A stretch of 64,000 nt of DNA from Ceratotherium simum simum (GCF_000283155.1 NW_004454170.1:18702736-18766735), one strand, 5' to 3'. Positions 27,583-41,238 are shown, counted from the stretch's first letter. The notes: generated by a model not told the origin, from the letters alone. Numbers and translations are program-made.

Positions 27583-27792
27583 TTTTTTTTTTAATTTTAT
27601 TTATTTATTTTTTTCCCCCAAAGCCCCAGTAGATAGTTGTATGTCATAGCTGCACATCCTTCTAGTTGCTGTATGTGGGACACGGCCTCAGCATGGCCGG
27701 AGAAGCGGTGCGTCAGTGCACGCCCAGGATCCGAACCCAGGCCGCCAGTAGCGGAGCGCACGCACTCAACCACTAAGCCACGGGGCCGGCCC
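27583..27792 (-). mobile_element. ERE SINE, single-module form
   Basis: The element ends in GGGGCCGGCCC and has the CCCCAAAGCCCCAGTAG body, but lacks the GATGTTAGCTCAG modules of the long form. AATAATTACC flanks at 27573-27582 and 27793-27802. Confidence 0.92.
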
Positions 27793-30599
27793 AATAATTA
27801 CCATTTGTTAAACACTTACATATGCCAGGGAGTCTGCTGGGCATATTTTTTCCATTTAGTCACTTAATATTATTTAACCTTTTCTATTTAATAGGCACTC
27901 AATAGCTATTTGTTGATTTGATTTGATTTGATTTTAGGACCCTTAACCTATTCTTGGAACTTTCGTAAAACTGTAAGTATAGCTAAGTCCAGTGAGTGCA
28001 GACAATGTTGGGGATGTCTTGGGGGCTTAGCTATTACTTTTTATGAATTACGGTTTGGCTTGACAGCTGTCCTTGTGTTGACAGCTCTTCTGATTATAGC
28101 AGTTGTCAAACTCCATCCTTAAGCAGGTTGTAAATCCTGGCTTCTTCCGATTAAAACTGGGTCAGAGCCAATGGCAGGTTAACTAGAGGCCGGTATTCTA
28201 CTGTATGTCCTCACTAGTTCATTCTACATCGGCTTTGCATAGCAGCATACTAAAACCCTTATTTTCCTCTATTTTACTTTGATGTTTTTGAATCTTCAGA
28301 TATTGGTCCTCCTGTGATTTTGTGATTAAATATGGTCCTTGCTGAAGAGTATATCAGTATAAGTGTGGTCTTCCTTGTAAATGGCCTGTTAGCCCTCCCC
28401 TCTTCTCCCTCCACCGGGAATACTAACATCATTGCATCTGTGTCTCCCAGGGGAAATCAAGGCTTTTCCTTGCACGTGCAATCATGTGATTTCAGAGTGG
28501 GCAGGCTTTGTATCCTCATGAGCCGTCGGTCTTCCACGTAAAGCACCATCTGTTCTGTTCCTTCCACGTTCTTACAGGGCAGTGGGAGGAGGCATTAGAG
28601 TGCAAATAAATAAAATAAAAAAAAGAAAGAAATTCATCATCAAAACCCTGAGGATTAATGGAGTCAGAAGGCTCACTGCTCTAAATGAAAATTCATCTTC
28701 ACCTGTGCCAGTGTCAGGGCTGCCTCTATGGCACTTGACAAATAGAGGTTCCCAGGGTACCATAAATTCAGCAACTGTTCTAATCCCTATAGACCTGCTC
28801 AAGCTTTTCCGAGATGGGCTTATGACTGTTTTTGTATTTCCCAGCACATTGTGGGCACCAATATATCCTCTCATTAATTTGGTAAAATGTTAGCACCCTT
28901 TCCTTCTCATGCTTCTCTCATCTTCTTTGCCTTTGTCCATTTTGAGGGGATGGGCAGCTCACATGTTTCTGAAAGACGACTCTGCCTTATGAATTGTGCT
29001 TCACTGAAGACGCCAAAGGCAGAGAAATCAATTAACTAATGAATTTTGAGCAAATACTAAGTTCTCAGCACTGTGCTAGATGGAGAGGAGAATATTAAAA
29101 AAAAAAAACAAACGCATGATCAAGTAGCTCACCATCTAATTGGGAATACAAAGCATGTTTTTTCAAAAACTGTTAGGCACCTGTATGTGCCAGTAGGCAC
29201 TATGCTAACCATAAACATAATTGATGCTTCTCAACAGTGCAATCTCCAAGAGGTATTGCACATGCCCTCCTCATACTGGGATAAGATGCACCTGTGTGGC
29301 TTCCCCTTGTCGTTTAAATCAGTCTCTTGCTTCTCTTCCTTTTCTTCTCTCTACTACAGCTTCCTGATTGCTTATGCTCTCATATCAGTCTGTCTTTGCT
29401 TAAATCCCAGGTGTTTGTTAATAAAACTCCTTTCCTTATGGATACCATATCCCTTACTCTGAAGTACGGTTTTGCAACCCTTAAATTCCAAATGTAAATC
29501 TCATTTTATAGTTAGACTTGGGCTAAAATTTCATTCACATTTGTTAGGTTAGGAGATTGTTATACAGCCCAGTTAGCCTTTTCTCAGCTGGTTGGGTGTA
29601 GTCCTCTAGATGTGAAACAAAAATTTAAGCTCTGTTCCTGGGTTAGTACTCATAGATTATATTGTATCTCACTGCTGGAAAGGTCACTCCATACAGCATA
29701 TATATGAAATTAATGCCCCTTTGTATGAGATGGCCAACTTAGTGTCTTCAGCCACATCTGTTTAGCCTTGATCTTCATGCTTAGTAGTCTCAAGTGTTGG
29801 GTTAGATTTGAGCTAAGTGTGATCTGACAGACCATAGTAGTTATTATCCTGTATTACAGATTTACACGCTTGGAAATTTATTCCTTTGATACTGCTTTAA
29901 AAGTTCCAATTTTAAAACCTAACTAAGTGTTTCTCACAATAAGTTGAGACTGATAGCTGCGGCAAAAAGGTTAAATGATTATTTTTCAAAATATAAATGT
30001 CATGTAGCTAGTTCTATGCAGAATAAACAGCCTCTTCTCGCAGCTACTTGATACTAGGCAGTGTGTCTTCAACTGTGTTATATTTTGTAAGAGACTGTCT
30101 TCCATTGGAATCTAATTCCATGTACAGTGATTCATGGTAAAACTTCTCAGAAACTTAAAAATGTTCATTGTATTATTTTGGGAGATAATTTTAAATTCTC
30201 GAAGGGATGTTATAATCCTGAACACTTTCTGTTGAATCTTGGGCCGTGGTCAAGATGTCCTCTCTGCCTTCCTCCCTATCTGTGGCATACCCCAAAATAT
30301 GATCTCAGCCCATCAACACCTGTCCCAGGATTGGAATAGGCAATTCTTGCCTTTCTCTACCTTTACTCCTACTCTGCATTCATTCGTTCATCAAATGTTA
30401 ACTTAGCATTTATAATCCTGGTAGCCTTCTAAGAAATCCCACACCACTGAAGGCAGAGATAGGGTTCCCAAATGGTCTGATTTTAGCTCAGAAAAATGTC
30501 TGCCCTCCACCTCTGTTCACTTAGAACCACCTCTGAACCTATGTTATTATGGATTGGAGTTTGGTGTCTAAGTTTGTCAAGATGGGTAATATAAAGGAC

Positions 30600-32000
30600 C
30601 ATCAAAGCTGTCCCAACTCATCACAACCTAGTTTTTGCTGTTGGCTCTTTGCCCACTTCACAGCATATAACCAGGGAGCCCTGAGCTGGAAGAACCCACC
30701 AGACGAGTGAAGACAGTCAGGGAGCCTTATCTTTACCTGAGTACCAACAGAGATCAAAAGAAGAAATATCACTACTAAATCATTTAAAACCAAACTCCCA
30801 GAGTTCTGCTTCTACTTAAGACAGAGAAAACTGCAAGAGAACGTTGCTCCCACACTAACAAGAAGAAAAGGCTAGAAATCTGCAAAATCTTAACTTTTCT
30901 TGAACCCATCAGATAGCAGAGGTTGCATTGGCAGCAGAGTAAACTGGATTTCAAAGAGTGACAGGCCTCTACAAGACAAACAGACTGTTTTACCTTTGGT
31001 GAAGCACCCAGGGAAGAGGCAGACACCATAAAAGCAGATAAGAAGAAAACAACTAAAATTAACAAATTCTTAAAGTGAGCTAGTATAACATTTTAGAATA
31101 ACTGGAAGCCTCAGACCCAAGAACAGTCCTCACTCATATGCTCTGTTTCGTTAACTGGGTGCTCATAAGAGAGATTGAGAACAGAGAGAGCCCTCCTCAG
31201 TGGCACATAGACATGAAATCCTGCCAGTTCCCTGGACTCTTATTTCATATGAAGCAAAATCCTTAAGCAACTGGGGAAGAGCAGAAAACTTCTTTATCCT
31301 CTTCTCCTCCCCCTCTCTGGGCCCAGACAGATAGCCCCTCCTTTTGGAGGAGGAGTAAAAGCAAAATTGTCTGTTACTGGGGAGGGGCAGGGCAGGAAAC
31401 TCCCACTCAAGACATGTTCTCCTTCCCTCAGAGGAGGCAGAGTTTGACTGACATTGAGTGAGTGGTTGTAGGAACGCTGAGAAATTGCCACCCCTGAGGG
31501 CCTGCCTAAGACTTGAGAGTAGCCCAAATAGACAGAGAACTTCATCCATCTCCCACCATGAGCCTCACCCTGAGTAATAAGCAATAGCAGTCTTTTCAGT
31601 GGGGGAGGGGCACGAATGTAGAGAGAGACTCCCTCTGTGAGATTACTGAAAGCTGAGAGTGAAGCAGGAATACTTAAAAAACTCTCTGGCACCCTAGGCC
31701 GCACACTAAACATAAAGTACCAGCATCGCACAATTGGAGGAATCTGAAGCATGTGATGCGTTGAAGTTATCTATAGCAACAACAAAATCCAAACCCAGTT
31801 CAACTGCTCACCAGATTGACTCAACACCCATACTAATGACATGACAGAAGAAGAAGCATACCTATTTCTGGGTATAGATAGTATTATTTACTTCAGCCTC
31901 CACTGTCCTACGCACAGTGTTCTGCATTCAGTCGAAAATTATGAGATACAAAACAAGACAAAAGCAGTCCGTTGTCAAGCAACACATTGGTAATTGATAG
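30600..32000 (+). repeat. LINE-1 5' UTR-like sequence
   Basis: GC-rich sequence with the old L1 5' UTR pattern: CTTAAGCAACTGGGGAAGAG, CTCTGGGCCCAGACAGATAG, GAGGGCCTGCCTAAGACTTG, CATGAGCCTCACCCTGAGTA. Antisense open frames of 128 and 152 codons at 31163-31752 are by-products of its composition. Confidence 0.6.
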
Positions 32001-32019
32001 AGCAGGTAGATAAAAATTC

Positions 32020-34150
32020 ATCAAGGATATGAAAGATTTGTGTCTAGATTCCTGTTTTGCATATGGATGTCTAGTTGTCCCTGAACCACTTGTTTAAGAG
32101 ACAGGCTTTACTCCATTGTATTACCTTTGTCCGTTTGTTAAAGATCAGTTGACTATATTTATGTTGGTCTCTTTCTGGCTTCCCTATTCTGTTCCATTGA
32201 TCTATTTGTTCTTTTGCCAATACCACACTGTCTTAATTACTGTGGCTTTATAGTTAAGTCTTAAAGTCAGGTAGTGTCTGTCCTCCAACTTTATTCTTCT
32301 CCTTCAATATTCTGTTGGCTCTTCTGGATCTTTTGCCTCTCCATATAAACTTTATAGTTTGTCAATACCCACAGAATAACTTGCTTGGATTTTGTTTGGG
32401 AAGAACTGACATCTTGATGATATTGAATCTATCCATGAACATGGAACATCTCTCCATTTGTTTAGTTTTTTGATTTTGTCCATCATAGTTTTGTAGTTTT
32501 CCTCATATAGATCTTGTACATGTTTTGTTAGATTTATACCCAAATATTTCATTTTTGGGGTGCTAATGTAAATGATATTATGTTTTTAATTCCAAATTCC
32601 ATTTGTTCATTGCTAGTATATAGGAAAGCAATTGACTTTTCTATATTAACCTTGTTAATATAGTAATATAATTATATATATTATATAATAATATATTAGT
32701 ATATTAACCTTGTCCATGTTAATATAGAAAGCAAGGTTATTATAACAATTATATACTAGTTCCAGGAGATTTTTCTTTTTTGTCAGTTCTTTTTCATTTT
32801 CTACATAGACAATCAAGTCATCTGCAAACAAAGACAGTATTTTTTCCTCCCTAATCTGGATACCTTTTATTTCCTTTTCATGTCTTGTTGCATTGCCTAG
32901 AACTTCCAGTACAATGTTGAAAAGGAGTGGTGAGAGGGGATATCCTTGCCTTGTACCTGATCTTAGTGGGAAACTTTTGAGTTTATTACTGTTAAGCATG
33001 ATTTTAGCTGTAGGTTTTTTGTAGATGTTCTTTATCAAGTTGAGGAATTTTCTTCTCTATTCCTATTCTCTATTCCTAGAGAATTTTTATCACAAATGGG
33101 TGTTAGATTTTGTCAAATGCTTTTTCTGCATCTATTGATATGGTCATGTGATTTTTCTTTTTTTGCCTTTTGATATGATGGATTACATTAATTGATTTTC
33201 GAGTGTTGAACAGCGTTGCATACCTGGGATAAATCCCACTTGGTTGTGTTGTGTAATTCTTTTTATACGTTGTTGAATTCAATTTACTAATATTTTCTTG
33301 AGGATTTTACATCTATGTTCATGAGAAATATTAGTCTGTAGGGTTTTTTTTTCTTGTAATGTCTTTGTCTGGTTTTTGTTATTGGAGTAATGCTGGCCTC
33401 ATAGAATAATTCAGGAGGTGTTCCCTCTGCTTCTACCTTCTGAAAGAGATTCTAGAGAATTGGCATAATTGCTTCCTTAAATGTTTAATAGAATTCACCA
33501 GTGAACCCATCTGGGTCTGGTACTTTCTATTTTGGAAGGTTGTTAATCATTGATTTAATTTCTTTAATAGATATAGGCCTATTCAGATTATATATTCTTT
33601 TGTGAGTTTTGGCAAATTGTTATCTTTCAAGGAATTTATCCATCTCATCTAGGTTATCATATTTGTGGGCATAGCGTTGTTCATAGTATTCCTTATTTAT
33701 ACTTTTAATGTCCATTGGGCCTGTGGTGATGTCTCTTCTTTGATTTCTGATATTAGTAATTTGTGTCCTCTTTCTTTTTTTAGTTAGCCTGGCTAGAGGC
33801 TTATTGATTTTATTGAGCTTTTCAAAGAACCACCTTTTGGTTTTATTGATTTTCTTTATTGATTTCCTGCTTTCAGTTTCTTTGATTTCTGCTACAATTA
33901 TTATTATTTCTTTCCTTCTGCTTACTTTGGATTTAATTTTCTCTTCTTTTTCTAGTTTCCGAAGGTGAAAACTTACATTATTGATTTTATATCTTTCTTC
34001 TTTTCTAGTGTATGCATTCAATGCTATAAATTCCCCTCTAAGCACTGCTTTCAATGCATCCCACAAATTTTAAGTTATATTTTAATTTTTGTTTAGTTCA
34101 AAATATTTTTTAATTTCTCTTGAGATTTTTTCTTTGTCCCATGTATTATT
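32020..34150 (-). repeat. LINE-1 ORF2 remnant, - strand
   Basis: The - strand frame at 32655-33038 carries reverse-transcriptase motifs GYPLSPLLFNIVLEVL and LFADDLIVY (the FADD catalytic box). The frame at 33620-34066 carries the RT-preceding segment (KRWFFEKLNKINKPLARL). Stops and an AT-rich insertion near 32650-32750 break the reading frame. The element lies head-on to the next L1. Confidence 0.88.
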
Positions 34151-35575
34151 ACTTACTATAAACTTACTGTAAAACTACAGAAATCAAAACAATGGGGTAT
34201 TGGTGTAAGGGTAGGTGTATAGATCAAAGAAATATGATATAGCCTAGAAATAGGCCAAATCACAAATGGTCAATTGATTTTTGACAAAAATGCCAAGGTA
34301 ATTCAGTAGAGGAAAGGATAGTCTATTTAACACGTAGCATTGGAACAGTTGGACGCACATATGCCAAATAAAAAAAAAAAGAGCCTCAACTCTTTCCTCA
34401 TACCCTCCACAAAAATTAACTTGAAATGGATCAGGGACCTATACGTAAGAACTAAAACTATAAAGAACTAGAAGAAAATGTAGAAGAAAATCTTTGTGAT
34501 TTTGAGATAGACAAAGATTTCTTGTATAGGACACAAAAAGCACAAACCATAAAAGAAAAAAACTAATTGGACTTTCATTCAAAATTAAAAACTTTCACTC
34601 TTCAAGAGGCACTCTTAAGAAAATAAAAGACAAGTCACAGACTGGGAGAAAATATTTATAAAACATATATTTGGGAAAAAACTTATATCCAGAATATATA
34701 AGGAATAATTCTGACTTTATAAAAAGACAAGCCAATTAATAAATAGACAAAAGATTTGAACAGATAAATCACCAAAGATAGATGGTTGGTAAATAAAAGC
34801 ACTTAAGATGATTTTCATCATTAGACTTTAGGGAAATGCAAATTAAAAACCACAATAAGAAGACCTGACTATACTATATTACTATATAGTACATATATAC
34901 AGTAGGTACTATAGACCTGACTAGAATGGCTAAAAAGAATTTTAATGATAATAACAAGTGCAGCTAAGGCTGCAAAGCAACTAAAATTTATACTTACTGG
35001 TGGGAATATAAAGTTGGGAAGTTTGGTGGTTTCTTATAAAGTTAAATATTCACTTGTCACATGACTCAGCAATCCCACTCCTAGATATTTACCCAAAAGA
35101 TGTAAAAACATAAAAGGTCCACATAAAAACATGTATCCAAGTGTTTATAAGATCTATGTTCATAATGGCCCAGAACTGGAAGCAGCCCAGATGCCTGCAC
35201 ACATCCATACGACAGAATACAGCTCAGCAATAAAAAGGAAAGAACCACTCATACTTGCAGCAACATGGATAAATCTCAAAAGCATTATGCCAAGTAAAAG
35301 AAGCCAGACATAAAAGACTATATGCTATATGATTTCCATTTCTGGAGAAGGCAAAACTGTAAAGACAGAAATCAGATCAGTGGTTGCCAGGGGTTGTGGG
35401 TGGGGGTAGAAGATTGACTGCAGAGAGGCAGAAGGGAACTTTTTGGGGTGATGGAAATGTCCTATGTCTCTATTGTAGTGATAGTTGTACAAGTAGATAC
35501 ATTTGTCAGAATTTGTTGAATTTTTTTAAGTGAATATTACCTCAATAAACTGGAATGAAGAAAAACCAGAGAATC
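34151..35575 (+). repeat. LINE-1 ORF2 C-terminus and 3' UTR, + strand
   Basis: It starts in the ORF2 C-terminal region (AATCAAAACAATGGGGTATT) and runs to the 3' end with CTCAATAAACTGG near 35540. It overlaps in L1 consensus with the end of the inverted L1 to its left, so the two are more likely separate insertions than one twin-primed copy. Confidence 0.8.
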
Positions 35576-36179
35576 TCGTTCTGTATATTAATTGGCACAA
35601 TCCAAAGGGGATAAATGTAAATTATAGTTAAAAATACAAGTGGAAATTTAATAACTAGCATTAACAAGTTTGGCCTCTTAAGCTTTTTATTTCCCAACCT
35701 CATAAATGTGTCTACTGGTAAGGACACCATTAGGAGTATTTAATAATCCATGTGTCTCTTTCAAGCATATTTCCCCAGCATGGTAAGGGAGACTACCGTA
35801 GGTAGATAGCTCTTCGGCCAAGGTGGTCATGTAATACAAATATATTTAACAGAGTGTCCAGAAAACTTGCTAAAACTCCTGAGTCCCAAACATGTGTCTT
35901 CAGAAAATCGCATAGTACAAGAAAAATAGAGACAGCAATATGTATGGAATGGCCTTTTTTTTCAGATTCAAATTTTACCTCCTTGCTAAATTTATCAGTA
36001 TAGATATCCCCTAGCACTACATATTTATTGTGTCTCAAACCAAGATTGTTTTTTCTTCTCCATAATTTTCTGTTTCTGTTCCCCTCCAAAAACTCCTGCT
36101 CTGCCTTCTGGTTCCTTATTTTGGAGATAATGTCACCAACATCTGAGCGGTCTCTCAGACTAGAAACATAGGTGTCATC

Positions 36180-36480
36180 TTTGATTCTTCTAATTCTTTT
36201 GCTCATTGTTTTTTTGGACCGATTTGTTAAAGCTTTTTAGATATTAAGGATATTAGCTCTTGTCTGTCTTGTGTATGTGACTATGTTTCCCAGTTTATGG
36301 TTTACCTTTGTATATAGTATTTTTGTCTGTGTGGTATAGCTGTTTTAAATTCTTATGTGATAAAATTTATGAATTTTAGGTGTCTATGTATTCAAATTTA
36401 TGAGTAATTTTTTTATGGTGTCTGGGTTTCATATCAAGTGTAGGAATACTCAGATCATTTTATTCAGCAAACGTTATGAT
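36180..36480 (-). repeat. LINE-1-like 3' fragment, - strand
   Basis: AGATATTAAGGATATTAGCT, TTCCCAGTTTATGGTTTACC and TTCAAATTTATGAGTAATTT resemble the antisense of an old L1. The boundaries are approximate and the family is not resolved. Confidence 0.5.
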
Positions 36481-38738
36481 TACAGGCATTGGCCTATGAG
36501 CTTTTCAAAAACCTAGAAAAATATTTGAGAGTGACATCAGCATCATGGCAGAGTGAGTTACTCCCTTTGTTTCTCCCCTCTAAGTTACAACCAGTGGGGC
36601 ATCCATAGACCAACAAAAGGATCCTCTGCACAGCACACCGGAAAGCCTGAGAAAGCCATACATCTATACATCTGAAGATGGGTGGACTGGACCTCATGGA
36701 GGCGGTGGAACAAGGGGGACAGCAGCAGTGACTTCTGAGACTGGAGGCTTCAGAAACTGCAGCAGCACTCATGATTAGAGGCTCCAGGAACCTCTGCAGC
36801 ACCCACAACCAGAGGCTCCAGGAACCACAGCAGTGCCTGCAACCAGAGGCTTGAGGAACCACTGCAACGCCCACAACCCAGGTACTCCTCCCCCTGTGGC
36901 AGTGGTGCGACCCCAGCCCAGCTGGTGGCAGCAGTGACATTCATGAACCCAGTGCCCCTGGCAGCAGTGGTGCCAGCACCCCCAGAAAACCCAGGAGCAG
37001 CAGCGGAGGCAGCATGCATGGCAGTGGTCCCCTGGCCATGGCAGTGCCTGAGACCATGGAGAGCTCAGTAGCAGCAACAGCAGAGCCTCTGACCCTGGTC
37101 CCCCCCAGCTGCAGTGGCACCCACAACCTCGGCCCCTCCACCCGCAGTAGTGGCACCTGTGGACCCAACAACCCCAGATGTGGTGGAGGCACTCCTGATC
37201 CAAGCTCCTGCTCCTCCCTTCTCCTCCCCTTGCCACAGTGAGGGAACCTGCAACCCAGGTGACCCCAGAAGCAGCAGAGGCCCTTGCTAGCCCAGTGACC
37301 CCAGAGGCAACACTCACAACCACGACGACACTGGAAGCAGCAAGGCGAGCAACCTCAGGCGCAAGCAGCACAGCAAGGGCGCTGACGACACCTCTGGCAG
37401 AGTCAGTGGAGGGTGGAAAGTGCTGACTCTCAACTACAACCAGAACCAGCTCAGAATCAAAGTAAACAAAGCCTTACCTAAATAAGAAAGGTGTTTGCTA
37501 CTATAAAATGCACCAGCAGAGGAACAACTCATCTAGCATCATGAAAAATTTTGGTAACATGGTATCACGAAAACAAAATGGCAACTCTCTAGAAACCAAA
37601 CTTGAGATCATGGAGGATTGTGATTTAACTGATAGAGAATTCAAAAGAGCTATCATGAAGAAACTCAACAAGCTACAAGAAAACTCAGAAATACAGTTCA
37701 TGGACCTCAAGAATAAAATTAATGAACAAAAGGAGTACTTCACCAAAGAAACTGAAACTCTAAAAAGAGCTGAAGAACTCAATAAATGAGATGAAGAATA
37801 AAGTAGAAAGCATTGGAAATAGAGTAGACCATATGAAAGAGAGAATTAGCAACCTCAAAGATAGAAATTTAGAAATGATTCAAGTGGAAGAGGAGAGAGA
37901 ACTAAGACTTAAAAAAAATAAAGAAATTCTACGAGAAATATCCAACTCAGTTAGGAAATGCAACCCAAGGATAATGGGTATCTCAGAAGGAGAAGAGAGA
38001 AAGAAGGGACAGACAGCTTATTTAAAGAAATAATATTTGAGAACTTCCCAAACCTGGGGAAGGAACTGGATATACAAGTACATGAAGCTAATAGAACACC
38101 CAATTATCTCAATGCAAAAAGACCTTCTCCAAGACAGATTATATTGAAACTGTCAAAAGTCAATGACAACAAAAGAATATTAAAGGCAGCCAAAGAGAAA
38201 AAAATAATAACCTACAAAAGAACCCCTATTAGCCTATCAGCAGATTTCTCAGCAGAAACTCTACAGGCCAAGAGAGAGCAGAATGGTATATTCAAAATAT
38301 TGTAAGATGAAAACTGTCAGCCAAGAATATTCTGTCCAGCAAAGTTATCTTTCAAATATGAAGGAGAAACAAAGCCTTTCCCAGACAAACATAAGCTGAA
38401 GGAGTTCATTGCCACTAGATCTGTCTTACAAGAAATGTTAAAAAGAGCTCTCCTACCTGAAATGAAAGGCAAAGGTAAACAAAGCTTCAAGCAAGGTAAT
38501 AGACAGAATCAGAAAATTGAAATTTTATATCAGAATAGATTAGTAAACAATTATAACATAAAGGTTAAAGGGAAAGAAAGCATTAAAAATAACTATAACC
38601 ACTTCAATTTGGTAACAAACTCACAATACAAAAAGGGATAATTTGTGACAACAAAAACATAGAAGAAAAAGAGGAAAAGGGTGGAAGCTGCATAGGCAAA
38701 TGAAGATAAGATGCTATGAGCAGAAAAAGGACTGTCTC

Positions 38739-38984
38739 GGGGCCAGCCCAGTGGTGTAGCAGTTAAGTGCACGCGCTCCGCTTTGGCAGCCCAGGGTTCA
38801 CAGGTTCGGATCCTGGGCGCGCACCGACACACCACTTGTCAAGCCATGCTGTGGCGGCGTCCCATATAAAGTAGAGGAAAATGGGCACAGATGTTAGCCC
38901 AGGGCCAATCTTCCTCGACAAAGAGAAAGAAGAGGATTGGGATTGGATGTTAGCTCAGGGCTGATCTTCCTCACCAAAAAAAAA
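38739..38984 (+). mobile_element. ERE SINE, short form, inside L1
   Basis: The head GGGGCCAGCCCAGTGGTGTA is followed by the CCCATATAAAGTAGAGGAAAA body and GATGTTAGC modules, with a poly-A tail. GTCTC flanks both ends (38734-38738 and 38989-38993). It lies between the ORF1 and ORF2 remnants of the L1 at 36520-41955. Confidence 0.9.
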
Positions 38985-39259
38985 ACCCGTCTCATCTATG
39001 AGATCTTTTATCTTTTATGGTAACCACAAAACAAAAATTCAGAGCAAAGTCACAAAACATAAAACAGGAGGAAGCTGAGAAATACATCACAGCAAACCAG
39101 CAAACTGAAATAGCAGACAGAAACATGAGGAAAAAGAAACAATGGAAATATAAAGTAACCAGAAGACAAAAGATAAAATGATAGTATTAAATCTTCATAT
39201 ATCAGTAATCACCCTATATGTAAATGGATTGAATTCACCAATCAAAGGATACAGAGTGG

Positions 39260-39357
39260 AACATGATATAGTCTATACAGAAGTCAAAATATAATGATGT
39301 ATGCCTGAAATTTATATAATGTTATAAACTGGCGTTACCTTAATAAAAAAGAAAAAA
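39260..39357 (+). mobile_element. 98-bp LINE-1 tail nested in L1 ORF2
   Basis: The last ~98 bp of an L1 (ATGATGTATGCCTGAAATTT, GTTATAAACTGGCGTTACCT, A-rich end) is inserted in the endonuclease region of the larger L1. The host sequence ACAGAGTGG is repeated at 39251-39259 and 39358-39366. The same L1 terminus occurs at 26092-26355. Confidence 0.75.
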
Positions 39358-41238
39358 CACAGAGTGGCTGGATGGATTAAAAAACAAGACCCAACAATAT
39401 GCTGCCTCCAGGAGACCCTTCTTAGCTCTAAAGACAAACATAGGCTCAAAGTGAAGGGATGGAAAATGATACTCCAAGCAAATGGCAACGAAAAGAAAGT
39501 GAGTGTAGCCATACTTATATCAGACAAAATAGACTTCAAGCCAAAAAAGATAACAAGAGACAAAGATGAACATTATATAATGATAAAAGGGGCAGTCCAT
39601 CAAGAAGACATAACATTTATTAATATATTTGCACCTGATATAGGAGCACCAAACTATATAAAGCAACTATTAACAGACCTAAAGGGAGAAATTGACAACA
39701 ACACAATAATGGAAGGGTTCTTTAATACCCCACTTACATCAATGAATAGATCATCCAGACAGAAAGTCAATAAGGAAACATCAGCTTTAAGTGAAACAGT
39801 AGACCAAATGGACTTAATAGATATATAGAGAACATTCCATCCAAAAGCAGCAGAATACACATTCTTCTCAAGACCTCATGGAACATTCTCAAAGATAGAC
39901 TATACATTGAAAAACAAAACAAGCCTTAATAAATTTAAGAAGATTGAAATCACTTCAAGCATCTTTTCTGACCACAATGGTATGAAACTAGAAATCAACT
40001 ACAATAAGAAAGCTGGAAAAGTCACAAATAAGTGGAGACTAAACAATACGCTACCAAACAGCTGTTGGATCAACGAATAAATCAAAAATTTCCTGGAGAC
40101 AAATGAAAATGAATACACAACATACAAAATATATGGGATACAACAAAAGCAAAAGTAAGAGGGAAGTTTTTAGCAATACAGACCTACCTTGAGAAACAAG
40201 AAAATCTCAAACAATATAACACTACAGCTAAAGGAGCTAAAGGAGAACAAACAAAGCCCAAAATCAATAGAAGGAAGGAAATAATAAAAATCAGAGCAAA
40301 AATGAATGAAAAGAGACTAAAAAGACAAGAGAAAAGATCAGTGAAACTAAAACCTGGTTCTTTGAAAAGATGAACAAAACTGACAGACCTTTAGCTAGAC
40401 TCAAAGGAAAAAAGAAAGAAGGCTCAAATAAATAAAATCAGAAACAAAAATTATGATAGATACTAAGAAATATAGGGATTATAAGAGAATACAGTGAAAA
40501 GCTATATGCCAACAAATTGGATAATCTAGAAGAAATGGATAAATTCTAGAATAATATAACCTTCCAAAACTGAATTAAGAAGAACTAGAGAATCTGAATA
40601 GAGCAATCACTAATAAGGAGATTGAAACAGTAATCAAAAAACAAAAGTCCAGGACCAGACAGCTCTGCTGGTGAATTCTACCAAACATTCAAAAATGTAA
40701 TACCTGTCCTTCTCAAACTCTTCCAAAAAATTGAAGAGGAGGGGATGCTTCCTAATTCATTTTATAAGGCCAACATTGCCTTGATACCAAAACCAGACAA
40801 GGACAACACAAAAAAAGAAAATTACAGGCCAATATCACTGATGAACACAGATGTAAAAATCCTCAACAAAATATTAGCAAACCATACACAAAAAATTAAC
40901 TCAAATTGGATTAAAGACTTGAATATAAGACCTGAAACCATAAAACTCATAAAAGAAAATATAAGCAGTACCCTCTTTGACATCCATCTTAGCAGTATCT
41001 GTTGTAATATGTCTCCTTGGGCAAGGGAAACAAAAGAAAAAATAAACAAATGGGACTACATCAAACTAAAAAGCTTCTACACGGCAAAGGAAACAATGAA
41101 CAAAACAAAAAGACAACCTACCAATTGGGAAAAGATGTTTGCAAATCATATATCCAATAAGGGGTTAATATCCATAATATATAAAGAATTCATACCACTC
41201 AATGACAAGAAAAAACCTGATTAAAAAATGGGCAGAGA

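Noticed and set aside
27597..27867. Recurrent peptides such as MTYNYLLGLWG and HPSSCCMWD in several frames
   Set aside because: These are translations of the ERE SINE, which is why they recur at 13.6, 23.2, 27.7, 48.6 and 49.5 kb.
31163..31752. Overlapping antisense frames of 128 and 152 codons
   Set aside because: They fall in L1 5' UTR-like sequence and overlap each other in different frames; no coding signature.
34000..34300. Head-on L1 pair as a single twin-primed insertion
   Set aside because: The two halves overlap in L1 consensus rather than abutting and show no shared target duplication that I can find, so separate insertions are more likely.
36494..37371. Antisense open frames of 148 and 198 codons in GC-rich sequence, rich in Gly, Ser, Cys, His and Trp
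   Set aside because: They lie in the L1 5' UTR and reflect its CAG/GCAG-rich composition; no domain, start context or splicing support.
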